Below are positions 7,968 to 15,933 of a stretch of DNA of 43,762 bases, piece after piece. A program made the position numbers and the translations under genes. The stretch covers positions 251,856 through 295,617 of the forward strand of contig NZ_HG931175.1 in assembly GCF_000582785.1 (NCBI RefSeq). Reading direction: 5' to 3'. Each line of letters opens with the position of its first letter. Positions within the stretch are counted from its first letter, which is position 1. This DNA is from Candidatus Blastococcus massiliensis AP3 (GTDB lineage: Bacteria > Actinomycetota > Actinomycetes > Mycobacteriales > Geodermatophilaceae). The notes under the pieces are model-generated. The model made no database searches and was not told the origin of the DNA. It saw only the letters and a list, made by a program, of their open reading frames with translations.

Positions 7968-10322
7968 TCACGTGCGCCCGCTGATCGCGGACGCGGGCGG
8001 CCGAGAGGACTCCGCGTCGCCAGCCGTAGCAGGGCCGCCGTCCGCGCGGGTTGAGGCCTGGGCGGAGAACCGACGCAGCCGCAGGCTGTTGGAGACGACG
8101 AACACCGACGAGAACGCCATGGCTGCGCCGGCGAGCAGCGGGTTGAGCAGGCCGGCGGCAGCCAGGGGCAGGGCGGCGACGTTGTAGGCGAAAGCCCAGA
8201 ACAGGTTGCCCTTGATGGTGCTCAAGGTCTTCCGGGACAGCCGGATGGCATCGGCCGCGGCACGGAGGTCCCCGCGGACCAGCGTGAGGTCACTGGCCTC
8301 TATCGCCACGTCGGTCCCCGTGCCCATGGCCAGGCCCAGGTCGGCCTGAGCCAGGGCAGCGGCGTCGTTGACTCCGTCGCCCACCATGGCGACGACCTTG
8401 CCCTCGTCCTGGAGGCGCTTCACGACGTCGACCTTGTCCTGCGGCAGGACCTCGGCGATCACCTCGTCGATGCCCACCTGCGCAGCCACCGAGCGGGCGA
8501 CCGTCTCGTTGTCGCCGGTGAGGAGGATCGGCGTCAGGCCCAGGTCGCGGAGCTGGCGGACCGCCTCGGTCGAGGTGTCCTTGACTGCATCGGCGACGAC
8601 CAGGACGCCACGGGCAGCGCCATCCCACCCGACGACGACCGCAGTTCCGCCGTCCGCCTCGGCGGCCGCTTTGGCGCGCTCGAGGTCGGCAGGAAGGTGC
8701 TGAGACCACTCGGCGAGCAGCCGGGTCCGCCCCACCAGGACCGCGTGCCCTTCCACTACACCCTGGACACCGAGCCCCTCGAGGTTGGTGAAGCCTTCCA
8801 CGGGCGGCAGCGTGCCGACGCGTTCGGTCGCTGCCTTGGCGATCGCCTGGGCGATGGGGTGCTCGGAGGCGTCCTCCAGCGCACCGGCCAGTCGAAGCAG
8901 CTGCTCAGGGTCTCCGTCCTCAGCGACGAGGACGTTGACCAGGGTCATCCGGCCGGTGGTCACGGTGCCGGTCTTGTCCAGGACGACGGTGTCAACCCTG
9001 CGCGTGGACTCCAGCACCTCCGGTCCCTTGATCAGGATGCCGAGCTGGGCGCCGCGACCCGTGCCGACCATCAGGGCCGTCGGCGTGGCCAGTCCGAGGG
9101 CGCACGGGCAGGCGATGATAAGGACGGCCACGGTCGCGGTGAAGGCGGCGGCGACACCGGCGCCGTTGCCGAGCCAGAAGCCCAGGGTCCCGATGGCGAT
9201 TGCGATGACGATGGGCACGAATACGGCGGAGACCCGGTCGGCCAGCCGCTGCACCTCGGCCTTGCCGTTCTGCGCCTCCTCGACCAGCCGGGCCATCTGT
9301 GCCAACTGGGTGTCCGACCCGATGCGGGTCGCCCGGACGACGATGCGTCCGCCGGCGTTGACGGTGGCGCCTACGACCGCGTCGTCCGGACCGACCTCCA
9401 CGGGCACCGATTCGCCGGTGAGCATTGAGGCATCGACCGCGGACGAGCCCTCGGTGATGACGCCGTCGGTGGCGATCTTCTCCCCGGGACGGACGACGAA
9501 CAGGTCGCCGACGGCAAGCCGGTCGACACCGATCCGCTCTTCGCGCCCGTTGCGAAGTACGGCGACGCCCTTGGCCCCCAGTTCGAGCAGCGCGCGCAGG
9601 GCTGCTCCGGCCCGACGCTTCGAGCGGGCCTCGAAGTACCGGCCGGCCAGGATCGCGGTGGTAACGCCCGCAGCGACCTCGAGGTAGATGTTGCCGGCAC
9701 CGTCACCGGCCTGGATGGTCAGCTCGAAGGGGTGCTTCATGCCGGGCATACCCGCCGACCCGAAGAACAGGGCGTAGAGCGACCAGCCGAACGCCGCCAG
9801 CGTGCCCATCGACACCAGGGTGTCCATGGTCGACGTCCCGTGGCGGAGGTTCACCCAGGCCGCCCGATGGAAGGGATAGGCGCCCCAGACGACGACCGGC
9901 GCGGCCAGGGTGAGGGACAACCACTGCCAGTTCTCGAACTGGAGGGCCGGGATCATCGCCATGGCGATGACCGGCAGGGTCAGTGCCGCCGAGATGAGAA
10001 CCCGCTGCCGCAGGACCCGCACGGGGTCGTGCTCGTCGGTCACCTGGGTGTCGTCCGCCGCGGCGGGCGGTTCGGGCAGGCGAGCCGAGTATCCGGCCTT
10101 CTCCACGGCGGCGACGAGGTCGTCGGTGCTGACGCCGTCGGGGTAGGTGACCTTGGCCTTCTCGGTGGCGTAGTTGACCGTGGCGGTGACGCCGTCGAGC
10201 TTGTTGAGCCGCTTCTCGATGCGAGCGGCACACGAGGCGCAGGTCATGCCGCCGATGGCGAGTTCGACCTGGGCGTTCCCGGTGGCGGCCGGGGCTGTGC
10301 TGCTGCTCGTTGCGGAGCTCAT
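7968..10322 (-). CDS. copA: Cu(I)-exporting P1B-1 ATPase CopA
   Basis: A 784-aa pump that moves Cu(I) out of the cytosol, loaded by CopZ. It has one N-terminal HMA domain with GMTCASC (Cys28, Cys31), the transmembrane CPC at 405-407, DKTGT with phospho-Asp449, SEHPI, TGDN and [10 protein letters not shown]. Lengths and order match CopA. The ATG at 10322 is chosen over an upstream one because AGGAGA lies just before it and the residues upstream are low-complexity. It is the central gene of the minus-strand copper operon, downstream of csoR, copZ and the 59-aa peptide gene, and is expected to be released from CsoR repression when copper is high. Confidence 0.96.
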   Translation of the reverse strand: MSSATSSSTAPAATGNAQVELAIGGMTCASCAARIEKRLNKLDGVTATVNYATEKAKVTYPDGVSTDDLVAAVEKAGYSARLPEPPAAADDTQVTDEHDPVRVLRQRVLISAALTLPVIAMAMIPALQFENWQWLSLTLAAPVVVWGAYPFHRAAWVNLRHGTSTMDTLVSMGTLAAFGWSLYALFFGSAGMPGMKHPFELTIQAGDGAGNIYLEVAAGVTTAILAGRYFEARSKRRAGAALRALLELGAKGVAVLRNGREERIGVDRLAVGDLFVVRPGEKIATDGVITEGSSAVDASMLTGESVPVEVGPDDAVVGATVNAGGRIVVRATRIGSDTQLAQMARLVEEAQNGKAEVQRLADRVSAVFVPIVIAIAIGTLGFWLGNGAGVAAAFTATVAVLIIACPCALGLATPTALMVGTGRGAQLGILIKGPEVLESTRRVDTVVLDKTGTVTTGRMTLVNVLVAEDGDPEQLLRLAGALEDASEHPIAQAIAKAATERVGTLPPVEGFTNLEGLGVQGVVEGHAVLVGRTRLLAEWSQHLPADLERAKAAAEADGGTAVVVGWDGAARGVLVVADAVKDTSTEAVRQLRDLGLTPILLTGDNETVARSVAAQVGIDEVIAEVLPQDKVDVVKRLQDEGKVVAMVGDGVNDAAALAQADLGLAMGTGTDVAIEASDLTLVRGDLRAAADAIRLSRKTLSTIKGNLFWAFAYNVAALPLAAAGLLNPLLAGAAMAFSSVFVVSNSLRLRRFSAQASTRADGGPATAGDAESSRPPASAISGRT

Positions 10323-10408
10323 GGTCTCTCCTGTCAGAGATCTCTGGTGTCGCTGGGAGTCCGGGCCCCGGGGGTGCACTCGTCGTCTGCGCACCCCCGG
10401 GTCCGGGG

Positions 10409-10588
10409 TCACTTGCCGGCGTCGCCGCCCATGTCCATGTCGTCGTGGTCGACGCCGGTCTGCACGGGTGCGTCTGGCCGCTCGGCTGCGGGTCCGAGGG
10501 GCTCGACGGCATCGCCGATCCCCAGGGAGCCCAGGAAGACGGCGGCGAGGCCCAGCAGGTAGGCGCCGACCTTGGTGCGTATGTTCAC
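10409..10588 (-). CDS. 59-aa membrane or secreted peptide in the copper operon
   Basis: A GTG-started frame of 59 codons with a GGAAGGA ribosome site fills the gap between copZ and copA. The first 25 residues begin NIRTKVGAY and continue into a Leu/Ala/Gly hydrophobic segment, then DAVEPLGP; the C-terminus is acidic and Met-rich (DHDDMDMGG). From memory, actinobacterial copper loci often carry at this place a protein of about 250 aa that starts the same way (NTRTK, one hydrophobic helix, GPVG) and then has a His/Met-rich segment and a large extracytoplasmic domain. This gene would be only the N-terminal anchor and metal-binding stub, ending in TGA before any such domain. It may be a real short metal-binding peptide or a truncated gene. 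Confidence 0.65.
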   Translation of the reverse strand: MNIRTKVGAYLLGLAAVFLGSLGIGDAVEPLGPAAERPDAPVQTGVDHDDMDMGGDAGK

Positions 10589-10644
10589 GTCACGTCACGT
10601 CCTTCCGCGTCGCGGCGCCGGGCGGCTGTCGGCCCGGGGAAGGG

Positions 10645-10905
10645 TTACTTGCAGCCGCACCCGCAGCCGGAGCCCTCGCTGGTCGCCATCTGGACGGCAG
10701 GCGCCTTGACCTCGTAGCCGGCCTCCTCGACGGCGCCCCGGACGGCGGCGGCGTCGACTGGCTGCTCGCTCGTGACGGTCAGGCCGCCGCTGGCCAGGTC
10801 GACGTCGACTCCGGTCACGCCGGGGATCTGGCTGACCTCCTCGGTCACGGACTTGACGCAGTGACCGCACGTCATGCCGGTCACGGTGTAGGTGGCGGTG
10901 CTCAT
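10645..10905 (-). CDS. copZ: Copper chaperone CopZ
   Basis: An 86-aa cytosolic chaperone made of a single HMA domain (ferredoxin-like fold) that hands Cu(I) to CopA. The motif GMTCGHC lies at residues 10-16 and the fold ends at about 67. A C-terminal tail GSGCGCGCK adds three more cysteines, uncommon in the classical family but seen in actinobacterial CopZ. The gene lies between csoR and the 59-aa peptide gene on the same strand, 70 bp downstream of csoR. Co-transcription and CsoR control are inferred from this order. Confidence 0.93.
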   Translation of the reverse strand: MSTATYTVTGMTCGHCVKSVTEEVSQIPGVTGVDVDLASGGLTVTSEQPVDAAAVRGAVEEAGYEVKAPAVQMATSEGSGCGCGCK

Positions 10906-10975
10906 CTGGAGTGTCCCTTCGGTGATTGTGCTGATCCGGTGTTCCGGCTTGGGTGGGCGAGGCTGTCAGGGGTCG

Positions 10976-11281
10976 TCACGAGCGGACGAGGCGGGCGATG
11001 GCCTCCGATGCCTCGCGGATCTTCTCGCCGGCCTCAGGCCCGCCGGTGGCGGCCGCCTGGACGACGCAGTGGCTCATGTGCTCCTCCAGCAGCCCGAGGG
11101 CCACGGACTGCAGGGCCTTCGTCATCGCCGAGACCTGCGTGAGGATGTCGATGCAGTACTGCTCGTCGGCGACCATCCGCTGCAGCCCTCGCGCCTGCCC
11201 TTCGATCCGTCGCAGGCGCGTGAGGTAGTCGTCCTTGCGGTGGATGTATCCGTGCTCGCCCTTGACGTGTCCCGCGTCCAT
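10976..11281 (-). CDS. csoR: Copper-sensing repressor CsoR
   Basis: A 101-aa all-helical DUF156 repressor that releases DNA on binding Cu(I). The Cu ligand set is complete with the spacing of M. tuberculosis CsoR: Cys43, His68 and Cys72 (25 and 4 apart), in QYCIDIL and EEHMSHC. The RRIEGQ segment (24-29) carries the conserved Arg and Glu of the helix 1-2 surface. The ATG at 11281 has a GGAG site. It is the first gene of the copper operon and faces the divergent storage-protein gene, with two candidate operators between them. It probably represses both directions and its own transcription. Confidence 0.95.
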   Translation of the reverse strand: MDAGHVKGEHGYIHRKDDYLTRLRRIEGQARGLQRMVADEQYCIDILTQVSAMTKALQSVALGLLEEHMSHCVVQAAATGGPEAGEKIREASEAIARLVRS

Positions 11282-11326
11282 CGAGACTCCTGTGAGTTCT
11301 CTCGTCGCTGTCTCACTACACGCGGA

Positions 11327-11349
11327 ACCATACCCCCCTAGGGTTCCCA
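11327..11349. promoter_or_regulatory. Candidate CsoR operator, csoR-proximal
   Basis: An imperfect G-C-tract palindrome centred on CCTAGG (ATACCCCCCTAGGGTTCCC). The pattern of A/T-flanked C-run, T/A centre and G-run matches known CsoR operators. It lies 46 bp upstream of the csoR start, where bound repressor would block the csoR promoter. Identified by eye. Confidence 0.6.
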
Positions 11350-11376
11350 GTCAAGTCCTATCCCGCATAGTTTCGC

Positions 11377-11402
11377 GTTACCCGTGTGGGCCCAGGGGTA
11401 AC
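11377..11402. promoter_or_regulatory. Second candidate operator, proximal to the storage-protein gene
   Basis: GTTACCC and its exact complement GGGTAAC lie 12 bp apart. The arms resemble those of the first candidate operator (TACCC / GGGT) 50 bp away. It lies 61 bp upstream of the GTG start of the Cys-rich protein, which suggests that CsoR controls both divergent genes. Confidence 0.5.
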
Positions 11403-11462
11403 GGTCTCGGTATCGGCGTCCGAAGCAGACCGGCCCCTGCGCCGGCATTCAGAGGAGCGAAC

Positions 11463-11870
11463 GTGACCGTTGCCAGCCAGATGCTCGACACCTATCCCAA
11501 GGACCTGGGCGGCGTGGACCGGGCGAAGCTTCAGGCGTGCATCGACGCGTGTGTGGAGTGCGCGCAGGCGTGTACCGCCTGCGCGGACGCCTGCCTCAGT
11601 GAGGGCATGGTCGCGGAGCTGACGAAGTGCATCCGCACCAACCTCGATTGCGCCGACATCTGCGAGACGACGGGCCGCGTGCTGTCGCGCCACACCGGTT
11701 ATGACGCCAACGTGACCCGGTCCGTGCTGGAGGCCTGCGCGGCAGCGTGCAAGGCGTGTGGCGATGAGTGTGCGCAGCACGCCGAGATGCACGAGCACTG
11801 CCGGATCTGCGCGGAGTCGTGCCGCCGCTGCGAGGCTGCCTGCCGCGACCTCATCGCTACCCTCGGCTGA
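11463..11870 (+). CDS. Cys-rich four-helix-bundle copper storage protein (DUF326 / Csp3-like)
   Basis: A 135-aa protein with 18 cysteines arranged as repeated CxxxC and CxxC pairs along four predicted helices (for example CIDACVECAQACTACADAC). This matches the Csp3 copper storage proteins, in which Cys thiolates line the bundle core and bind many Cu(I) ions. The cysteine count equals that of the Methylosinus Csp3 as I recall it. No signal peptide is present, so it should be cytosolic like Csp3. The GTG start at 11463 has a strong GAGGAG site. It diverges from csoR with two candidate operators between, so copper induction through CsoR is likely. Confidence 0.9.
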   Translation: MTVASQMLDTYPKDLGGVDRAKLQACIDACVECAQACTACADACLSEGMVAELTKCIRTNLDCADICETTGRVLSRHTGYDANVTRSVLEACAAACKACGDECAQHAEMHEHCRICAESCRRCEAACRDLIATLG

Positions 11871-12175
11871 GCACTCGCTCGAACGGGGCCTCGCCGGGAA
11901 GGGGCACCTCCGTCTTAGCGCAACCGTCGCGTGGTTGGGCTTCCCGTCCGCTGGTCGCCTCCGTAAGCAACGAGGTGTCAGTGACGTGCGACGCGGATGG
12001 TCGCAGAGCGCATTCTCCGGCCCAGCACGGGACGTGTATGAGGGTTTCATCCTCGGCCATGCAGGGCGCCTCCTCCCCCGTTGAGACGCGAGGGCCGCAC
12101 TCGCCGCTCGTCCTCCTTGCCCGCATGAGCGAGCGCGACGAGCAGACAGTGCGAACTCCACTTCCGCCGGACCTG
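11871..12175. other. Gene-free gap of about 305 bp between convergent genes
   Basis: It lies between the ends of the storage-protein gene and the minus-strand zinc-ribbon gene. No frame with a ribosome site or recognisable motif was found; open frames on both strands read as low-complexity Arg/Ala/Ser text. No clear terminator hairpin was identified. Confidence 0.4.
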
Positions 12176-12343
12176 CTAGCCGTGGCGCCGCCTTGTCGCC
12201 ACCCAGAGGGCGCAGCGTCGGCACATGAAGACGCCGGGCGTATCGCCCAACTCGTGAACCGACGATCGAGGAAGGTCCCGACCGCAGCAGCCGCACGCAA
12301 CGCGCTCCTCGGTGTCAGTCTCTCGCCGGCCGAGGAGCCTCAT
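12176..12343 (-). CDS. Zinc-ribbon microprotein (55 aa), second of a similar pair
   Basis: A 55-aa protein with two Cys pairs, CGCC at about 18-21 and CRRC at about 41-44, spaced like a small zinc ribbon and ending in a basic tail (ATRRRHG). Its ATG overlaps the TGA of the thioredoxin-like gene by 4 nt (ATGA), so translation is coupled. It is similar in layout to the 64-aa protein at the head of the same trio (CGCC, about 20 residues, CxxC, then aromatic/basic). I do not know its function; nucleic-acid or metal binding is the obvious guess. Confidence 0.65.
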   Translation of the reverse strand: MRLLGRRETDTEERVACGCCGRDLPRSSVHELGDTPGVFMCRRCALWVATRRRHG

Positions 12344-12645
12344 TGCAGTGCCTCCACAAGTTGCTCGACCGTGGGAGAGCCGCTCAAGCCGTCCGGTGTG
12401 CGGTACACACGGCACGACAGTCCCACGGGGCGCTCATGGTCCAGGAAGGGGTCGCGGCCGTTGACGAGGACGGTGGGCGAGCCGCGAAACTGAGCCGCCT
12501 CCGCCTCCTCCGGCGTTGACACACGGCGGTACTCCACGTCGGCATCGCCATGGCCGACGCGTGTAAGAGCCTCCCGGAGGCGCCCATCCGTGACGGTCCA
12601 GTTCGGACATCCTTCGAAGTACAGGAGCGAAACCCGCACGTTCAC
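12340..12645 (-). CDS. Thioredoxin-like fold protein with single-Cys CPNW motif
   Basis: A 101-aa protein with a thioredoxin-like pattern: the beta strand VSLLYFEGCPNW, a helix, and the cis-Pro region RGSPTVLVNG at about 54-63. The active-site CxxC is reduced to a lone Cys (CPNW), and a second Cys lies at SCRVY (about 78). Similar actinobacterial proteins are annotated simply as thioredoxin family and, as I recall, often sit near heavy-metal genes. The GTG start overlaps the TGA of the upstream zinc-ribbon gene (GTGA), and its TGA overlaps the downstream ATG. It could be a metal- or mixed-disulfide-handling protein tied to the copper and mercury loci; this is inference. Confidence 0.8.
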   Translation of the reverse strand: MNVRVSLLYFEGCPNWTVTDGRLREALTRVGHGDADVEYRRVSTPEEAEAAQFRGSPTVLVNGRDPFLDHERPVGLSCRVYRTPDGLSGSPTVEQLVEALQ

Positions 12646-12836
12646 CCACCATTCGTCAGATCACTGGGTTTGGCCCGGCCAGATCGTAAGGCGGCGAACC
12701 TCGCGCAGTCCCGGCAGATTGACGCGCCAGGCGTTGCCGCCCGGGCGGTCACCGACCAGGCTCCGACGACGCCGCCACAGCAGCCGCAGCGCCTCAGGCC
12801 AGGTACGACCTCGAACGGCGCTGGAAGGGCCCACAT
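12642..12836 (-). CDS. Zinc-ribbon microprotein (64 aa), first of a similar pair
   Basis: A short frame ending in TGA that overlaps the GTG of the thioredoxin-like gene by 4 nt. It carries CGCC (about 17-20) and CRDC (about 41-44) and then ARFAALRSG, the same layout as the 55-aa protein two genes downstream. The ATG at 12836 is chosen as the nearest start ahead of the Cys pair; its ribosome site is weak, so the true start is uncertain. It diverges from the DUF5990 gene, 93 bp away. Function unknown. Confidence 0.55.
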   Translation of the reverse strand: MWALPAPFEVVPGLRRCGCCGGVVGAWSVTARAATPGASICRDCARFAALRSGRAKPSDLTNGG

Positions 12837-12929
12837 GGACCGAGTCTGGCGCGGTCTGATGCCGCGTACCAGTTGCGCTGTGGCGGAACCTCTTCCGGAC
12901 CGCACCGACGTGTTGATGGACTGCGCGGT

Positions 12930-13346
12930 ATGAGGCTGATCGTGCGAGGACGGGACTTGCCGGGCAGCACATTCGCCGAGCACATCAACGTCCACGTGGG
13001 GCTCCAGGTGGGCAGTGACCCGGCAGGTCTCGTCCGGGGCGACTCCCCTGACGCATCTTGGGAGACCGACCTGAAGGTGCTGGAGGGCTCCGAAGGCGTC
13101 GACTATCGCGGCGAGGCAGTCCAAGGCCGCCGGGGAGAGCGATTCGTCTACCTCACCTGGGGCACCGTCGAGGGCGACGCCTTCACCATGTTCCGCCGCG
13201 CCAAGGTGATGCTCAGCGATCTCCCGAAGACCCTCCGGCCCAGGCCAAAGGTCGTGGTGGACATCCCGCTTACCCAGGAGGACGGATCCCCCCGATGCGC
13301 TCGGGTCCCTGCCAACCTCATGACGTGGCGCGAAGGCTCTGCTTAG
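12930..13346 (+). CDS. DUF5990 family protein
   Basis: A 138-aa soluble protein. The start MRLIVRGRDLPG, the mid segment VQGRRGERFVYLTWG and the FTMFRRAKVML segment match what I know of the actinobacterial DUF5990 family, whose biochemical role is not established. The ATG at 12930 is preferred because the family begins with this strand; upstream residues in the same frame are low-complexity. No transmembrane segment or catalytic motif is visible. It stands alone on the plus strand between two minus-strand operons. Confidence 0.8.
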   Translation: MRLIVRGRDLPGSTFAEHINVHVGLQVGSDPAGLVRGDSPDASWETDLKVLEGSEGVDYRGEAVQGRRGERFVYLTWGTVEGDAFTMFRRAKVMLSDLPKTLRPRPKVVVDIPLTQEDGSPRCARVPANLMTWREGSA

Positions 13347-13455
13347 CGGCACGCCCGATAGTGCGGTGAGACGCGCCCTGCTGGCCTCTGAAGCTTGAGC
13401 GCGGCGCACTGCGCCTGTCCCGTGCTTGCTCACACCTGACCACGACGCTGACGGT

Positions 13456-14349
13456 CTAGTTGCTCAGCACCGGGTGGAACGCATAGCCGCCGTCGACCGA
13501 TTCGACGAGTGCGGTGTCCGTGACGGCGAGGACGTGAACAGCCCCGGCGTCGTCGACACGCAGGTGAACCGCCTGCGGAGCAGCGTCCAGATGTGCGCGC
13601 TCCTCCCACGTCACGCCGCCGTCGGTGCTCGCCCAGAAGCGGCCCGCGCTGTCGATGCCGCCAACGGTCCCGCTCTCAGCCCAACTGAGCACGGCCAGCC
13701 ACGAGGCACCCTCGACTGGCGACCAGGAGGTCCCCGAGTCCGTCGAACGCAGGAGGCCCTGCTCCGTAGCGGCGAGGACGATCTGGCCGTCGGGTGAGGC
13801 GGCCAGGGCGGCTGGTTCGGCCGGGATGGCGAGATCCTGCCACCGGCGGTGGTCCGAGGAGCGGCGTAGAGCTCCGTCGAAACCGAGGACGCCCGCGGAG
13901 CTGACGGCGAGGGCGTGGAAGTCGGACTCCCCCTCGCGGGACAGGGCCGTCCATGTCTGTCCGCCGTCGGTGCTCTCGATCAGGCCGACCGGTTGAGCCA
14001 TGTCGACGCCGATCCCCGGGTGTCCGGACGCCAGGAAGTGACCGGGGCCGGCCACCGCGAAGCCCATGAGATCGATGGCGGGGCCGACGCGGGTCGACTC
14101 CGCGCGATCGCTGACCCGGAAGAGGCCGTCGTGGGTGGCGAGCACGGTGGTGCCGTCCGCCGGGTCGACGCCGACGCCGTGGATGTGCGCGGAGGGCAAC
14201 GAACCCGCCGGGACAGCGGGGGTCGCCTGTTCGTCGGCCCCCGAGGCGGTGCAACCCGCCATGACGATTGCGGCAGCCACGCCGAGGACGACCGTGCGCA
14301 GCGAGCGTCGCCGGCCCGGGCCGCGGAGTGCGAAAGGATTGAGGGTCAC
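13456..14349 (-). CDS. BNR-repeat lipoprotein (F510_1955-type glycosylhydrolase-like)
   Basis: A 297-aa exported lipoprotein. A basic start and hydrophobic segment end in the lipobox VMAGC (about 36-40). A beta-propeller follows with Asp-box/BNR repeats (STDGGQTW, STDSGTSW, STDGGVTW). HIHGVGVDPADG near residue 60 is typical of the proteins annotated as F510_1955 family. Despite the hydrolase-like name, no catalytic role is proven; these proteins are commonly found with copper and DUF305 genes. The GTG start overlaps the TGA of ccdA by 4 nt and has a GGGAG site, so it is the third gene of the TlpA-CcdA operon. It probably acts at the outer face of the membrane. Confidence 0.8.
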   Translation of the reverse strand: MTLNPFALRGPGRRRSLRTVVLGVAAAIVMAGCTASGADEQATPAVPAGSLPSAHIHGVGVDPADGTTVLATHDGLFRVSDRAESTRVGPAIDLMGFAVAGPGHFLASGHPGIGVDMAQPVGLIESTDGGQTWTALSREGESDFHALAVSSAGVLGFDGALRRSSDHRRWQDLAIPAEPAALAASPDGQIVLAATEQGLLRSTDSGTSWSPVEGASWLAVLSWAESGTVGGIDSAGRFWASTDGGVTWEERAHLDAAPQAVHLRVDDAGAVHVLAVTDTALVESVDGGYAFHPVLSN

Positions 14350-15221
14350 AGGAACGAACTCCCTAGTCCGGTCTGGGCGAGCCAGGCACGCAGCCAGAAC
14401 ATGAGGTCTTCCCAGAATCCTGTGAGCAGCAGGAAACCGAGCAAGAGGAGCAAGCCGCCCCCGAAACGCATCACCGTTCGGGCGTGCCGTCGTGCCCACG
14501 CGGACATCCGGACGGCCCGGCGGGCGCCGAGCGCCATCGCGACGAAGGGAATGCCGAGTCCGAGGCAGTACGCCAGGCCGAGGATGGCGCCGCGGACCGC
14601 GGACGCCTCGTTGTAGGCAAGGCTGTTGACCGCCCCGAGCGTTGGGCCCATGCACGGCGTCCAGCCCAGACCGAAGACGAAGCCGAGGACTGGTGCCCCC
14701 GCGAGACCGCCTGAGGGCAGATGGTGGAGTCGCTTCTCGCGCTGCAGCCAGGGAACCCAGCCGAGGAAAGCCAGGCCCATGACGACGGTGACCACGCCGG
14801 CCACACGGGTCAGCACAGGCTCCCATTGGAGGAGGAGTCGTCCGAGGCCACCGAAGAGGGCTCCGAAGGCCACGAACACCACGGTGAAGCCGGCGACGAA
14901 GAGCAGCGATCCAACCAACAGTCGCCGCCTCGACAGCCGCGCCTCGGGACCACCGGCGGCCGCGGTCACGGACAGCCGGTTCTGCGCCGTCGTCGTCGCG
15001 CCTCCCGCCCGTCCCGCATCGACCGTCGATTGGGCTGTGGTGTTGTCAACGGTCGCGTCGGATCCGGCCAGTCCGGCGATGTATCCCACGTAGCCTGGCA
15101 CGAGGGGCAGACAGCAGGGCGAGGCGAAGCTGACGAGGCCGACGAGGGCCGCCACGGCCATCGCGAGCAGCAAAGAACCATCGGTGACGATGCCGGCGAA
15201 GGTCTCGGCGAGGCCGCTCAT
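14346..15221 (-). CDS. ccdA: CcdA/DsbD-type thiol-disulfide transmembrane transporter
   Basis: A 291-aa membrane protein of the LysE/DsbD superfamily that would carry reducing equivalents from cytosolic thioredoxin to exported thiol-redox proteins. The two redox cysteines lie in conserved helix motifs, FASPCCLPLVPGY (TM1) and GWTPCMGPTLG (TM4). About six hydrophobic segments are visible. A hydrophilic loop of about 45 residues (about 52-98) is inserted after TM1, longer than usual. It overlaps the TlpA-like gene upstream (ATGA) and the BNR lipoprotein downstream (GTGA). The direct partner is most likely the TlpA-like lipoprotein encoded just before it. Confidence 0.9.
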   Translation of the reverse strand: MSGLAETFAGIVTDGSLLLAMAVAALVGLVSFASPCCLPLVPGYVGYIAGLAGSDATVDNTTAQSTVDAGRAGGATTTAQNRLSVTAAAGGPEARLSRRRLLVGSLLFVAGFTVVFVAFGALFGGLGRLLLQWEPVLTRVAGVVTVVMGLAFLGWVPWLQREKRLHHLPSGGLAGAPVLGFVFGLGWTPCMGPTLGAVNSLAYNEASAVRGAILGLAYCLGLGIPFVAMALGARRAVRMSAWARRHARTVMRFGGGLLLLLGFLLLTGFWEDLMFWLRAWLAQTGLGSSFL

Positions 15222-15838
15222 GGCCCCTCCTCCGCCAACAGAGTGCTCAGCGCCTGACGGAGATCATCCTGGGTGATGGCGCCCGTGTAGACGGCGGCGA
15301 CACCTCCGTCGCGGTCGATGAGAATCGTGGAAGGCACGGCATTGGCCGGAAATCCGCGGAAGGCCATGGCGACCTCGCCTCGCGGGTCGAAGAGGGAGGG
15401 GTACTCGGCGCCGACCTGGTCCATGAAGGCGATGGCGAGCTGCCGGTCGTCCTTGACGTCGACCCCGAGAAATTGGACGCCCCGGTCCCCTAGGTCCGCG
15501 TGAACGGTCTGCAGGTCCGGGGTCTCCACGCGGCAGGGACCGCACCAGGAGCCCCAGAAGTTGATGACGGCGACGTCTCCGGCGAGCTTCGCGGAGTCGA
15601 ACGAGGCTCCGTCCAGAAGCTCACCGTTGAATGTCGGTGACGCGGCTCGGTTCGCCGGTGCGATGACCTGCCCCCGGGGCGTGACACCGGTGAACTCGTA
15701 CTCGACGTTCGAAGTACTCGATCCGGCGTCGCCGGACGAACAGCCGGCGAGAAGCGCCGCGCTGAGCGCTGCTGCCGCGACCTTGAGCAGTAGTGAAGCG
15801 CCGGCGCGGACCGTCCGGCGCGGGGAGTACGTGGGCAT
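15218..15838 (-). CDS. TlpA/ResA-like exported thiol-disulfide oxidoreductase lipoprotein
   Basis: A 206-aa lipoprotein with a lipobox (LLAGC, about 29-33) and a thioredoxin domain. The active site is WGSWCGPC and the cis-Pro region is NAVPSTILIDRDG. The ResA/TlpA family reduces disulfides outside the membrane, for example in cytochrome c maturation or metal-site assembly; here it is probably kept reduced by CcdA, the next gene. The ATG at 15838 has a GAAGGGG site; the longer open frame upstream is low-complexity and is not used. With no cytochrome c synthetase genes (ResB/CcsA) in the window, a role in copper-stress thiol repair is an alternative. Confidence 0.9.
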   Translation of the reverse strand: MPTYSPRRTVRAGASLLLKVAAAALSAALLAGCSSGDAGSSTSNVEYEFTGVTPRGQVIAPANRAASPTFNGELLDGASFDSAKLAGDVAVINFWGSWCGPCRVETPDLQTVHADLGDRGVQFLGVDVKDDRQLAIAFMDQVGAEYPSLFDPRGEVAMAFRGFPANAVPSTILIDRDGGVAAVYTGAITQDDLRQALSTLLAEEGP

Positions 15839-15933
15839 GCGGGGATCCCCTTCGGCAGTGGCCGAGGACGTCGGCGAACAGAAGCGGGTGGCGCTGCCGA
15901 TCCATGGGCGACAGCGCCACCCGCCGAGGGGAA

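Noticed and set aside
12642-13433. A 263-codon minus-strand frame opposite DUF5990
   Set aside because: Only its last 64 codons (the zinc ribbon) look real; the rest is antisense to the well-supported DUF5990 gene.
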